DNA from: Ruminococcus flavefaciens
GTDB lineage: Bacteria; Bacillota; Clostridia; Oscillospirales; Ruminococcaceae
DNA: 7,610 nucleotides
Assembly: GCA_902792495.1 (NCBI GenBank)
Contig: CADBAC010000050.1
Coordinates: forward strand, 1-7,610
Reading direction: 5' to 3'
Shown: one piece after another, positions 1-5,840 of the stretch
Layout of the letters: the number at the start of each line of letters is the position of its first letter
Numbering within the stretch: the first letter of the stretch is position 1
Notes under the pieces: generated by a model
Seen by the model: the letters and a program-made list of their open reading frames with translations, nothing else
Databases searched by the model: none
What the model was told of the DNA's origin: nothing
Position numbers and translations under genes: made by a program

Positions 1-511
1 TGGCCGCAATTATTTCGTTTTTTGCTGCGATAGTTATAAGCTGGATGAGTGCGATCATTGCTGCATAATTCGGGATAGTTGCAAGGAAGCTGATAAGGCT
101 CTCTGCAAGAAGCCCTTTATCTGTATCAGGCGAAGGTGCAAGCCTGAAGAAGGTAACCGTGAAAGATGCCATGAATACTGCTGCGAATATCAGGCAGAAG
201 ATAAGCGCCGTGAGATATTTTCCCGTTGTTATAAGAGGTATGCTTCCGGGTTCGTTTTTCAGTGTGTTGTATTTGAAGATATCGGTGAAGATGGGGAAGA
301 ATATCATCAGCGCCACACAGGCCCCCGTGAATACAAACGGCATTATCTTTGAAAGGTCTGAGCGTGTCTCTATGCTGAAACCTGCGACATTTGCTATCTG
401 AGGGATGAACAGTACGGCTATCGCTATGAATAACGAGCCTCCGACAAGGCAAATGCGGAAGTATGTGCTTCTGAGACTTTTGAATATCTCTGATCTGATA
501 ACATTAACCAT
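1..511 (-). CDS. ABC-2 type transporter permease, N-terminal part (runs off the left edge)
   Basis: This is the membrane subunit of an ABC exporter, probably of the bacitracin/lantibiotic (BcrB-like) kind; the substrate cannot be told from sequence. I translated it by hand: 170 codons are open from ATG 511-509 to base 2, with no stop. It begins MVNVIRSEIFKSLRST, a short cytoplasmic amphipathic start typical of ABC-2 permeases. Hydrophobic segments follow at about residues 18-42, 57-76, 97-120 and 140-165. Between the second and third lies a polar loop with K-Y-N-T-L-K-N-E and T-T-G-K-Y-L, the usual cytoplasmic loop of this family. The start overlaps the end of the ATPase gene by 8 bases (ATGGTTAA) and has an AGGGGTG-type RBS 7 bases upstream inside that gene, so the two are translationally coupled. 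The C-terminal part is outside the window. Confidence 0.85.
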   Translation of the reverse strand, partial: MVNVIRSEIFKSLRSTYFRICLVGGSLFIAIAVLFIPQIANVAGFSIETRSDLSKIMPFVFTGACVALMIFFPIFTDIFKYNTLKNEPGSIPLITTGKYLTALIFCLIFAAVFMASFTVTFFRLAPSPDTDKGLLAESLISFLATIPNYAAMIALIQLITIAAKNEIIAA

Positions 512-1415
512 TCTGCTTCACCCCTAACAGTTTCATGTAATAGCCTTCAAGAGTTTCCCTGCCGCTGGAAAGTTCCTTTATGGCAATGCCTTCTCTTGAA
601 AATGCTGAGATGATACCATTGCTGTAACCTGATGTGAAGTGGATGGAATCCTTATCGGTAGTGAAAATGGCTTCGGGAAATTCAGATGCAGCTACTCTTG
701 AAGCCGCAGCTACAGAATCCACTGTTATCACGGTCTTCTCTGCGCCTGCGGATTCTATTTCTTCGATATCGGCCTCTTTTATCATCCTGCCCTTATCTAT
801 AAATCCGAACTTTCCTGCAAGCTGTGAAAGTTCTCCGAGGATGTGGCTTGAAATAAGAACTGTTGTACCCGATTTCTGATTCAGCTCCCTGATAAGATCT
901 CTTACCTCGATGATACCTTCGGGGTCAAGGCCGTTTATGGGTTCATCAAGGATGAGAAGCTTTGGCGAATGAAGTGTGGCAAGTGCAAGTCCCAGACGCT
1001 GTTTCATGCCCAGTGAGAAGTCCCTGAACTTCTTTGGACCTGTATCGTCAAGACCGACAAGCCTGAGTGCCTTGTCTATGCAGCCCTTATCCTTTATGCC
1101 TCTCTGTATCCTGTAGTAGTTGAGATTGTCACGGGCTGACATATAGGGATAGAATGAAGGAGTCTCTATCATTGAACCTATCTCACTTCGCCTGACACGA
1201 AGTTCACTTTCCGAGCTTGCACCGAGAAGCGATATCTCACCCGATGTTCTGGGGACAAGTCCGAGAAGGATCTTCATTATAGTAGTCTTTCCTGCGCCGT
1301 TTTTTCCGACAAGACCGTATATCTCTCCTTCCTTTACATTAATGCTTACGTCCTTCAGAACGCTGACATTCTTATAGCTTTTACACAAGCCTTTTGCAGT
1401 AATTACGCCTTCCAT
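504..1415 (-). CDS. ABC transporter ATP-binding protein, BcrA-type
   Basis: This is the cytoplasmic ATPase that powers the permease encoded just downstream; it has 303 residues, normal for the BcrA group. Visible motifs are Walker A GKNGAGKT at 37-44, signature FSLGMKQ at 133-139, Walker B LLILDEP at 153-159, D-loop NGLDP at 161-165 and the H-loop histidine at 191 (SSH). The Q-loop position carries glutamate (I-E-T-P, about 84), as is common in bacitracin/lantibiotic export ATPases. The C-terminal part after about 225 is the variable accessory domain and ends Y-Y-M-K-L-L-G, a usual BcrA ending. The frame is open up to 1472, but ATG 1415 is chosen because GGAGG stands 6 bases before it, while 1472 lies upstream of any plausible transcription start from the TATAAT at 1477-1482. 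A role in peptide antibiotic resistance or bacteriocin export is possible but unproven. Confidence 0.93.
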   Translation of the reverse strand: MEGVITAKGLCKSYKNVSVLKDVSINVKEGEIYGLVGKNGAGKTTIMKILLGLVPRTSGEISLLGASSESELRVRRSEIGSMIETPSFYPYMSARDNLNYYRIQRGIKDKGCIDKALRLVGLDDTGPKKFRDFSLGMKQRLGLALATLHSPKLLILDEPINGLDPEGIIEVRDLIRELNQKSGTTVLISSHILGELSQLAGKFGFIDKGRMIKEADIEEIESAGAEKTVITVDSVAAASRVAASEFPEAIFTTDKDSIHFTSGYSNGIISAFSREGIAIKELSSGRETLEGYYMKLLGVKQNG

Positions 1416-1420
1416 TTTTA
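1416..1420 (-). promoter_or_regulatory. RBS region that decides the ATPase start
   Basis: On the minus strand the bases ahead of ATG 1415 read GGAGG-TTAAAA-ATG; the entry marks the spacer, and GGAGG lies just above it. This near-perfect Shine-Dalgarno match fixes the ATPase start at 1415 rather than at the upstream in-frame ATG at 1472. Confidence 0.7.
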
Positions 1421-1451
1421 ACCTCCGTCCGGCAATTGTTTTCGACGATCC

Positions 1452-1465
1452 GAGAGATATCTCTC
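1452..1465. repeat. 14-bp perfect palindrome in the ABC operon leader
   Basis: GAGAGATATCTCTC is identical to its reverse complement. It lies 11 bases downstream of the TATAAT box, just past the expected transcription start, and about 35 bases above the ATPase start codon. That position would suit a repressor operator. With no loop it would make a poor RNA hairpin, so a DNA-binding dimer is the likelier reading. Function is inferred from position only. Confidence 0.45.
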
Positions 1466-1476
1466 TTTTCATTTAT

Positions 1477-1482
1477 ATTATA
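1477..1482 (-). promoter_or_regulatory. -10 box of the ABC operon promoter
   Basis: The minus strand carries a perfect TATAAT. At the proper 17-base distance the -35 position reads TGGCAT, a poor match to TTGACA, and there is no TG extension. A strong -10 with a weak -35 is the usual picture for a promoter that needs an activator, which fits the direct repeats further upstream. Confidence 0.55.
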
Positions 1483-1512
1483 GTATCTTCTCTGCATTCA
1501 TGCCACAAAAAT

Positions 1513-1574
1513 GGAGTAAACGATATTTTAGTCGGAGTAGGGGAGTGAACGGTGCTTTTTCGGGAGTGATCGGT
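1513..1574 (-). promoter_or_regulatory. Triple direct repeat upstream of the ABC operon, LytTR-type activator sites (putative)
   Basis: Read on the minus strand, three similar elements occur: ACCGATCACTCCC (1574-1562), ACCGTTCACTCCC (1553-1541) and ATCGTTTACTCC (1524-1513). The first two differ at one base in 13 and are exactly 21 bases apart, two turns of B-DNA. The ACCGTT(C/T)A core and the 21-base period are like the paired sites bound by LytTR-domain response regulators of the ComE/BlpR kind. The third copy sits 29 bases further on and ends about 33 bases above the -10 box. No regulator gene is in the window, so the protein is inferred. Confidence 0.5.
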
Positions 1575-1623
1575 ATATCGGAACACTTTTTGCGTATTAC
1601 AACCGAATGACTGAACAGCAGAC

Positions 1624-1661
1624 AAAAAGAAACCGCTGAGAGAACAATTCCCTCAGCGGTT
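1624..1661 (-). terminator. Rho-independent terminator of the scaffoldin gene
   Basis: A 10-bp perfect stem (AACCGCTGAG at 1631-1640 with CTCAGCGGTT at 1652-1661) encloses an 11-base loop. On the minus strand the stem is followed by the T-rich run TTCTTTTTG, so it terminates transcripts from the scaffoldin gene, whose stop is about 75 bases upstream. It also insulates the ABC operon below. Confidence 0.85.
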
Positions 1662-1735
1662 TTAATGTCATGTATCAGAATTTATCTTCACAAGCCGAAA
1701 CAGCGTCTTTCAGGCAGATTTATGATGACAGGTTC

Positions 1736-2980
1736 TTACTTTTTAGTCTGAAACTGTGCGAAATAATCATCGCTCTTTACGCTACTGTCTGTGGATGAAA
1801 GAACGTAGTAAGCAAGGATGGTTGAAGCGTCACGGGCATCGATGATATCATCCTTGTTAACATCAGCGGCCAGCTTTATGGTATCTGTGAATGTGCCCGG
1901 CTTGCTTGTGGATGTACGGGCATATTCAGCAAGCACCGTAGAAGCGTCACGGCCGTCTATGATATTATTGCTGTCAACATCTCCGAGAAGATACTGAGGA
2001 GCAGGCTGTGTGGTCGTAGTAGTTGTAGTGGTGGTTGGCTGTGGAGTGGTGGTAGAGGTAGTAGTTGTTGTAGTGGTAGTCGTAGTAGTTGTGGAAGTTG
2101 TAGTAGTTGTGGTGGTGGAAGTCGTAGTAGTAGTTGTTGTTGTCGTTGTCGTAGTAGTAGTTGATGTCGTCGTTGTCGTAGTAGTGGATGTAGTAGTTGT
2201 TGTTGTCGTTGTTGTCGTTGTTGTAGTAGTTGTAGTCGTCGTTGTGGTAGTAGTTGAGGTAGTCGTAGTTGTAGTAGGTGTTGTTGTAGTTGTAGTAGTT
2301 GCGGCTGTAGTAACAGAAGGCTCGATTATTTCAATGTATCCGTCTGCATATGAAGCATTTGCTTTGGTCAGCTGTGCATCGGTCGAAGGATTTACAGAGG
2401 AGTTTATACCCTTTGTGAAAAGCCATGTCTGCATCAGGCGGCCGTCTTTGTTGTCTTCATTGTTGGTGAACAGGTCGTGCCTGAGTTCGTTTTCAACATA
2501 GGCAATATCGATAGGGTAGACGTCGCCTTCCTTAGCGTCGGAAGGAAGTCTGAAGCTGAGAGTCATGAAAGTTCCGTTTCTGCCATTGTCTCCTGAGCCT
2601 ATGGTAGCGGCAAAACATCCGGAATTTCCGATATTATCTGAGTAGAATTGCAGATTTGAAACCGCATTTCCGCTTTTTGCGAATTTACCGTCATCGTCTG
2701 CGAGAGGGATCAGCCTTTCGTCCCAGTAGATATGCAGACCTGTTGTACAGAAGGCCTTTTCAGCGTTCTCGACGATGATATCAACCGTAACAGGCTGATC
2801 CAGCTTGTCTGCATGAACCGTGACAGGCTTTGCGTATAATCTGGGCCCGCTTGAGGGCAATTCACTCTGAGAGGCGCTGAGGGCTGCTTCGTTTCCACGG
2901 TCGGTTGCAGCGTAAGCGCTCGGTGATGAGAGGAGAGCGGCTGCTGCTGTAACGATTGCGGCAATTTTTTTACTGAACAT
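1736..2980 (-). CDS. Adaptor scaffoldin: signal peptide, one cohesin, threonine linker, C-terminal dockerin
   Basis: This is a secreted cellulosome component of 414 residues. A signal peptide covers about 1-24 (K-K after the start, an Ala/Leu-rich core, cleavage after S-A-Y-A). Residues about 48-218 form a cohesin of the Ruminococcus kind: note GLHIYWDERL, the F-A-A-T-I-G-S-G-D-N-G stretch and LPSDAKEGDVYPIDIAY. It has two cysteines (about 78 and 121) that could pair outside the cell. Residues about 222-329 are almost pure threonine with scattered Ser and Pro, probably O-glycosylated. The dockerin has two calcium loops, D334-x-D336-x-N338...D342..D345 and D373-x-N375-x-D377...D381..D384, each followed by the (G/A)-R-D-A-S recognition helix. 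There is no sorting signal, so it attaches only through partners. This layout matches ScaC-like adaptors, but I cannot assign the symbol. Start 2980 is used because the first ATG (2989) sits within the RBS AAAGGATGG. Confidence 0.88.
   Translation of the reverse strand: MFSKKIAAIVTAAAALLSSPSAYAATDRGNEAALSASQSELPSSGPRLYAKPVTVHADKLDQPVTVDIIVENAEKAFCTTGLHIYWDERLIPLADDDGKFAKSGNAVSNLQFYSDNIGNSGCFAATIGSGDNGRNGTFMTLSFRLPSDAKEGDVYPIDIAYVENELRHDLFTNNEDNKDGRLMQTWLFTKGINSSVNPSTDAQLTKANASYADGYIEIIEPSVTTAATTTTTTTPTTTTTTSTTTTTTTTTTTTTTTTTTTTTTSTTTTTTTSTTTTTTTTTTTTTTSTTTTTTTSTTTTTTTTTTTTSTTTPQPTTTTTTTTTQPAPQYLLGDVDSNNIIDGRDASTVLAEYARTSTSKPGTFTDTIKLAADVNKDDIIDARDASTILAYYVLSSTDSSVKSDDYFAQFQTKK
2009..2311 (-). 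repeat. Low-complexity threonine-codon tract (linker)
   Basis: About 100 consecutive codons are nearly all threonine, broken by single Ser codons at irregular gaps and a few Pro and Gln near the ends. All four threonine codons (ACA, ACT, ACC, ACG) are mixed without a clear repeat unit, so the protein is repetitive but the DNA is not a clean microsatellite. The opposite strand reads as a long poly-valine frame, which is only a shadow of this tract. Confidence 0.9.
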
Positions 2981-3012
2981 AATAACCATCCTTTACTGAA
3001 TATATTTTCTAT

Positions 3013-3041
3013 ATTTTACCACATTACGGTGGACAATTCAA
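3013..3041 (-). promoter_or_regulatory. Sigma-A promoter of the scaffoldin gene
   Basis: The minus strand reads TTGAAT (3041-3036), a 17-base spacer, then TAAAAT (3018-3013), preceded by TGG which gives an extended -10. The transcript would start near 3006, leaving a leader of about 25 bases before the ATG at 2980. I see no operator beyond a short imperfect CCAC/GTGG inverted pair in the spacer. Confidence 0.6.
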
Positions 3042-3173
3042 TACTATTTTGTGTATAGTGCTGTGCAGAAATTGTTTTTTTATGATTTGTACAAATAATT
3101 GCGATTTTCATTGGCTAAATTGCCGTAATCGTTCATCCAGGCTCATATCTTCGGTTTTGAAGCTGTGTAAGTA
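3042..3173. other. Intergenic region between divergent promoters
   Basis: This AT-rich stretch separates the scaffoldin promoter (minus) from the promoter of the unknown acidic protein (plus). I find no open frame with an RBS, no strong hairpin and no repeat in it. It may hold regulatory sites that cannot be recognised by eye. Confidence 0.5.
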
Positions 3174-3203
3174 TTGACTTTATATGGCAAGCTTTGCTAT
3201 AAT
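3174..3203 (+). promoter_or_regulatory. Strong sigma-A promoter for the 3255-4895 operon
   Basis: TTGACT (3174-3179), an 18-base spacer and TATAAT (3198-3203), with TGC directly before the -10 as an extended -10 element. The transcript should start near 3210, leaving a leader of about 45 bases. An in-frame TTG at 3174 is the -35 box itself and cannot be a start codon. Confidence 0.8.
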
Positions 3204-3254
3204 ATGTATAATAGTATGTTTCTCTGTGCACAGGGAAAAGAAGGAGGTCAGGAT

Positions 3255-3899
3255 ATGGCTCAGTGGGATAAGGAATTTGACGATATCGATTTTTACGGCG
3301 GTGAAGCTTTCTTCATCATGGACGACTCACAGAATATGATAGAGATACGCTATCATGACGGTATGTTTATAGATGTGGGACTTGACAGCGACAACATCTA
3401 TAATATCACAGTGCTTGGCTCAAACGACAGCGAGGGACTGAATTCTCCGCTCTGCGTGGTGAAATTCTCGGAGAGGGAAAAACTCCATGACAAGCTTCAG
3501 GAGATAATCTGGCGCTTCCGTGAGGGAGTAAAAGATGATGACGAAACCGAAAACCGTACTGCGGAACTTCTTGATAAGTATGGTCTTGACTTCATGAACG
3601 TTCCTGCCGGCGAGATCAGGGAACTGCTTACCGTGGAGCTGAAAGCCCCTGCGGATGCCGAGTACATCAGGCTCCTCTGCGCTTATCTTTTCTGCGCAGG
3701 CGGAAAAGAGGATGCTGAACTTATCAGAAAGGCCAAGTATAAGACGAATATGGACATCGGCGCCATGATAGACAAGGAGTGGCTCACAAGCCTTGAAAAC
3801 GGCGGGACCGCTGATGATGAGACACGCTCCCGTGACGAACTTATCGCTGATATCGTTATGTACTACATGGACTATGAGGATAAGCTTCAGTGGGATTAA
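3255..3899 (+). CDS. Acidic cytosolic protein of unknown function, 214 aa
   Basis: I do not recognise this family. The start at ATG 3255 is well fixed by AAGGAGG at 3241-3247 with a 7-base gap. The protein has no signal peptide or membrane segment and is strongly acidic, with clusters such as DDDETE (94-99). Residues about 1-75 alternate hydrophobic and charged residues as in a small beta-rich domain (F-F-I-M-D-D, M-I-E-I-R-Y, F-I-D-V-G-L). Residues about 75-214 look mainly helical, ending in VMYYMDYEDKLQWD. Three cysteines (67, 142, 147) lack a metal-binding spacing. It sits first in a transcription unit with the AEC transporter gene 39 bases downstream, under a strong promoter, so it is probably well expressed. 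A partner or regulator of the transporter is possible but there is no direct evidence. Confidence 0.8.
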   Translation: MAQWDKEFDDIDFYGGEAFFIMDDSQNMIEIRYHDGMFIDVGLDSDNIYNITVLGSNDSEGLNSPLCVVKFSEREKLHDKLQEIIWRFREGVKDDDETENRTAELLDKYGLDFMNVPAGEIRELLTVELKAPADAEYIRLLCAYLFCAGGKEDAELIRKAKYKTNMDIGAMIDKEWLTSLENGGTADDETRSRDELIADIVMYYMDYEDKLQWD

Positions 3900-3938
3900 G
3901 GCCGCTCTCTCTGCATTATAATTATTGGAGCTGATAAA

Positions 3939-4895
3939 TTGTTTCTGGAAAATCTGCAATTCAGTCTGAATGCTACCGTACCCGTTTTCCTTATGATGGT
4001 ATTCGGCTGGTTTGTGAAAAAAATAGGTCTGCTGGACGACCACACCACATCCACATTAAATAAATTCGTATTCCGCACACTTCTCCCTGCGCTGCTTTTC
4101 ATGGATCTTTCCACAGCGGATTTCCGCTCGGTCTGGGACGGCCGATTCGTGCTTTTCTGCATGGTGATAACTCTCATAAGCGTGGGGATAGCCTGTCTGT
4201 ATTCCCTTATCCATAAGGATAAGCACGAGCGTGGCGAGATAATCCAGGCTTCTTACCGAAGCAGTGCGGCAATACTCGGCATAGCTTTCGTCAAGAATAT
4301 CTACGGAGAGGCTACAATGGCGGCGCTTATGATAGTGGGTACTGTTCCGCTTTACAATATAATCGCCGTTACAGCGCTTTCCCTGACATCTCCCGAAAAG
4401 GGCGGACGCAGCGGAAAAAGTCTCTTTCTCAATACCGCAAAAGGCATCGTTACCAATCCCATAATCATAGGCATAATAGTCGGCATGGCATGGTCGATGA
4501 TCGGTATACCTCAGCCTGTCATACTTCAGAAGTCGGTGTCTTACCTGGGAAATATGGCAACTCCGCTGTCACTTATCGCTCTCGGTGCGTCATTCAAGGC
4601 TGAGGAGGCTAAGGATAAACTGCCTGTGACCGTGGGAATAGTCTGCATAAAGCTGCTGCTTTTCTGCGCACTTTTCCTGCCTGTGGCTGTGCATTTCGGA
4701 TTCAGAGGCGAAAAGCTGATAGCTATTCTGGTAATGCTGGGAAGCGCAACTACGGGAAGCTGCTTCGTTATGGCGAAAAACTTCGGCCACAAGGGAAGCA
4801 TAACTGCTCTGGCGGTAATGCTGGCAACTCTCGGAAGCGCCTTTACTCTTACGGGATGGCTTTTCCTGTTGAAGACTCTCGGCTGCATTGGCTGA
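3939..4895 (+). CDS. AEC-family (auxin efflux carrier-like) transporter
   Basis: This is an inner-membrane secondary transporter of 318 residues, the usual length for bacterial AEC proteins, which move malate, other organic acids or amino acids; the substrate here is unknown. About ten hydrophobic segments can be drawn: roughly 8-27, 40-58, 69-91, 105-120, 124-150, 168-187, 200-218, 228-253, 258-280 and 290-313. Family-like stretches are VPVFLMMVFGWFVKKIG at the N-terminus, TNPIIIGIIVG (172-182) at the start of the second half, and ATPLSLIALGASF (207-219). The start is TTG 3939, with GGAG at 3927-3930 and an 8-base gap; the next ATG would delete the first membrane segment. The gene follows the unknown protein by 39 bases with no terminator between, so they probably share the 3174 promoter. 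Confidence 0.9.
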   Translation: MFLENLQFSLNATVPVFLMMVFGWFVKKIGLLDDHTTSTLNKFVFRTLLPALLFMDLSTADFRSVWDGRFVLFCMVITLISVGIACLYSLIHKDKHERGEIIQASYRSSAAILGIAFVKNIYGEATMAALMIVGTVPLYNIIAVTALSLTSPEKGGRSGKSLFLNTAKGIVTNPIIIGIIVGMAWSMIGIPQPVILQKSVSYLGNMATPLSLIALGASFKAEEAKDKLPVTVGIVCIKLLLFCALFLPVAVHFGFRGEKLIAILVMLGSATTGSCFVMAKNFGHKGSITALAVMLATLGSAFTLTGWLFLLKTLGCIG

Positions 4896-4917
4896 GCAGA
4901 AATGATATGGATTCAGT

Positions 4918-4942
4918 GCAAAGCCGTCAGGCGGGCTTTGTG
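4918..4942 (+). terminator. Hairpin after the AEC gene
   Basis: CAAAGCC (4919-4925) pairs with GGCTTTG (4934-4940) around an 8-base loop. No T-run follows on the plus strand, so this hairpin alone is a weak terminator. It probably stabilises the mRNA end or assists the strong terminator some 20 bases downstream. Confidence 0.4.
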
Positions 4943-4959
4943 CGGTGTTGCCTAAAAGC

Positions 4960-4990
4960 AAAAAGGGAACTTGATAAGTTCCCTTTTTTT
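4960..4990. terminator. Bidirectional Rho-independent terminator between AEC and iscU
   Basis: A 13-bp perfect stem, AAAAAGGGAACTT with AAGTTCCCTTTTT, closes on a GAT loop. It has T-runs on both strands, so it can end the plus-strand AEC transcript and the minus-strand iscU transcript, whose stop codon is only about 10 bases away. One element serves both convergent units. Confidence 0.92.
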
Positions 4991-5000
4991 ATATAGGCTA

Positions 5001-5417
5001 TTATTCCTCGGGCTCTTTAATCTCGCCTACGATAGGGAGAGGATCGATTCCCTGTCTTGTATAATAATCGGAAAGTGCCGATCTTACAGCCTGTTCAGCA
5101 AGTACAGAGCAGTGTATCTTTACAGCAGGGAGTCCGTCAAGAGCCTCAACTACGGCCTGATTTGTCAGCTTGAGAGCATCGTCGATGGACTTTCCCTTGA
5201 TAAGTTCGGTAGCCATAGAAGATGTAGCTACGGCCGCACCGCATCCGAAAGTCTTGAACTTAGCGTCTGTGATTATGCCCTTGTCGATCTTCAGATACAT
5301 CTTCATGATATCTCCGCACTTAGCGTTGCCGATCTCACCTACACCGTCTGCGTCCTCTATTTCGCCCACATTACGTGGATTTGAAAAATGGTCAAGCACC
5401 TTTTCACTGTACATCAT
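5001..5417 (-). CDS. iscU: Fe-S cluster scaffold protein IscU/NifU N-terminal type
   Basis: This is a cytosolic scaffold on which [2Fe-2S] clusters are built from sulfur delivered by the cysteine desulfurase, then passed to target proteins. It has 138 residues, as is usual for stand-alone IscU. The three ligand cysteines are present: C34 in GNAKCGD with the partner D36, C59 in FGCGAA and C103 in VKIHCSVLAEQA. The N-terminal YSEKVLDHFSNPRNVG is the classic IscU opening. There is no C-terminal NifU thioredoxin-like domain; the tail ends in acidic EPEE. It lacks the Gly-rich insertion and zinc-site pattern of SufU, so the Isc/Nif type is favoured. The start ATG 5417 has AAAGGAG about 10 bases upstream, overlapping the stop of the preceding gene. 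It is the last gene of the rnhA-nifS-iscU unit. Confidence 0.95.
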   Translation of the reverse strand: MMYSEKVLDHFSNPRNVGEIEDADGVGEIGNAKCGDIMKMYLKIDKGIITDAKFKTFGCGAAVATSSMATELIKGKSIDDALKLTNQAVVEALDGLPAVKIHCSVLAEQAVRSALSDYYTRQGIDPLPIVGEIKEPEE

Positions 5418-5432
5418 AATGATCTTACTCCT

Positions 5433-5840
5433 TTATATTTTCTTGATTATATCATTTCGCTTTATAAGCTTTTTCAGATTGCTGTCGTCATTTGTCAGCA
5501 GAAAACCTGCAACAGCGCCTTCTGCGACCTTATCGCATTCATTCCTGAACTGTTCTATTGCGGCTATTTCAGTTTCCAGCAGATCATCTTCGCCACGGCA
5601 TATCGCTATACGATCGCCGACCTTGAAAACTCCGCCTGTGACTGTTCCCGTTACAACCATGCCCTTTTTCACGATAAAGAACACCTCGTCGATAACAAAT
5701 TCCGCATAGGATTCATCTGTAACTCCGGATTCCGCCATATATACATTAGATTCGTAGTCCCTGAGTTCTCTCTCGTCATCTGTCAGCAAACCGTCTGTTT
5801 TCGGTTTTCTGCTGAATATCTGTTTAAGAAAAGCTTTCAC
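5433..5840 (-). CDS. Stand-alone EF-Tu domain-2-like beta-barrel protein, function unknown
   Basis: The protein of 135 residues has no GTPase domain. Residues about 48-133 read like domain 2 of translational GTPases: F-V-I-D-E-V-F, then [21 protein letters not shown], then an I-A-A-I-E-Q-F strand, then [10 protein letters not shown], and finally L-I-K-R-N-D-I-I. The first 45 residues are a basic then acidic leader (SRKPK, then DDERELRD) without a signal peptide. The chosen start is GTG 5840, whose bases GTGA overlap the nifS stop by 4, a standard coupling arrangement. An ATG at 5873 in the same frame would add 11 residues but overlaps nifS by 37 bases and has no RBS. The iscU gene follows after 15 bases. 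The cellular role is unknown; a link to Fe-S assembly is suggested only by position. Confidence 0.75.
   Translation of the reverse strand: MKAFLKQIFSRKPKTDGLLTDDERELRDYESNVYMAESGVTDESYAEFVIDEVFFIVKKGMVVTGTVTGGVFKVGDRIAICRGEDDLLETEIAAIEQFRNECDKVAEGAVAGFLLTNDDSNLKKLIKRNDIIKKI

Noticed and set aside
2010..2501. Plus-strand open frame of 163 codons rich in valine
   Set aside because: It is the antisense reading of the threonine tract of the scaffoldin; it has no RBS or plausible domain.
3174..3254. 27-residue N-terminal extension of the unknown protein from TTG 3174
   Set aside because: That TTG is the -35 hexamer of the promoter; the AAGGAGG-supported ATG at 3255 is far better.
3420..4043. Minus-strand open frame of 207 codons across the unknown protein and AEC start
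   Set aside because: It is antisense to two well-supported genes, lacks an RBS and crosses an intergenic gap; a shadow frame.
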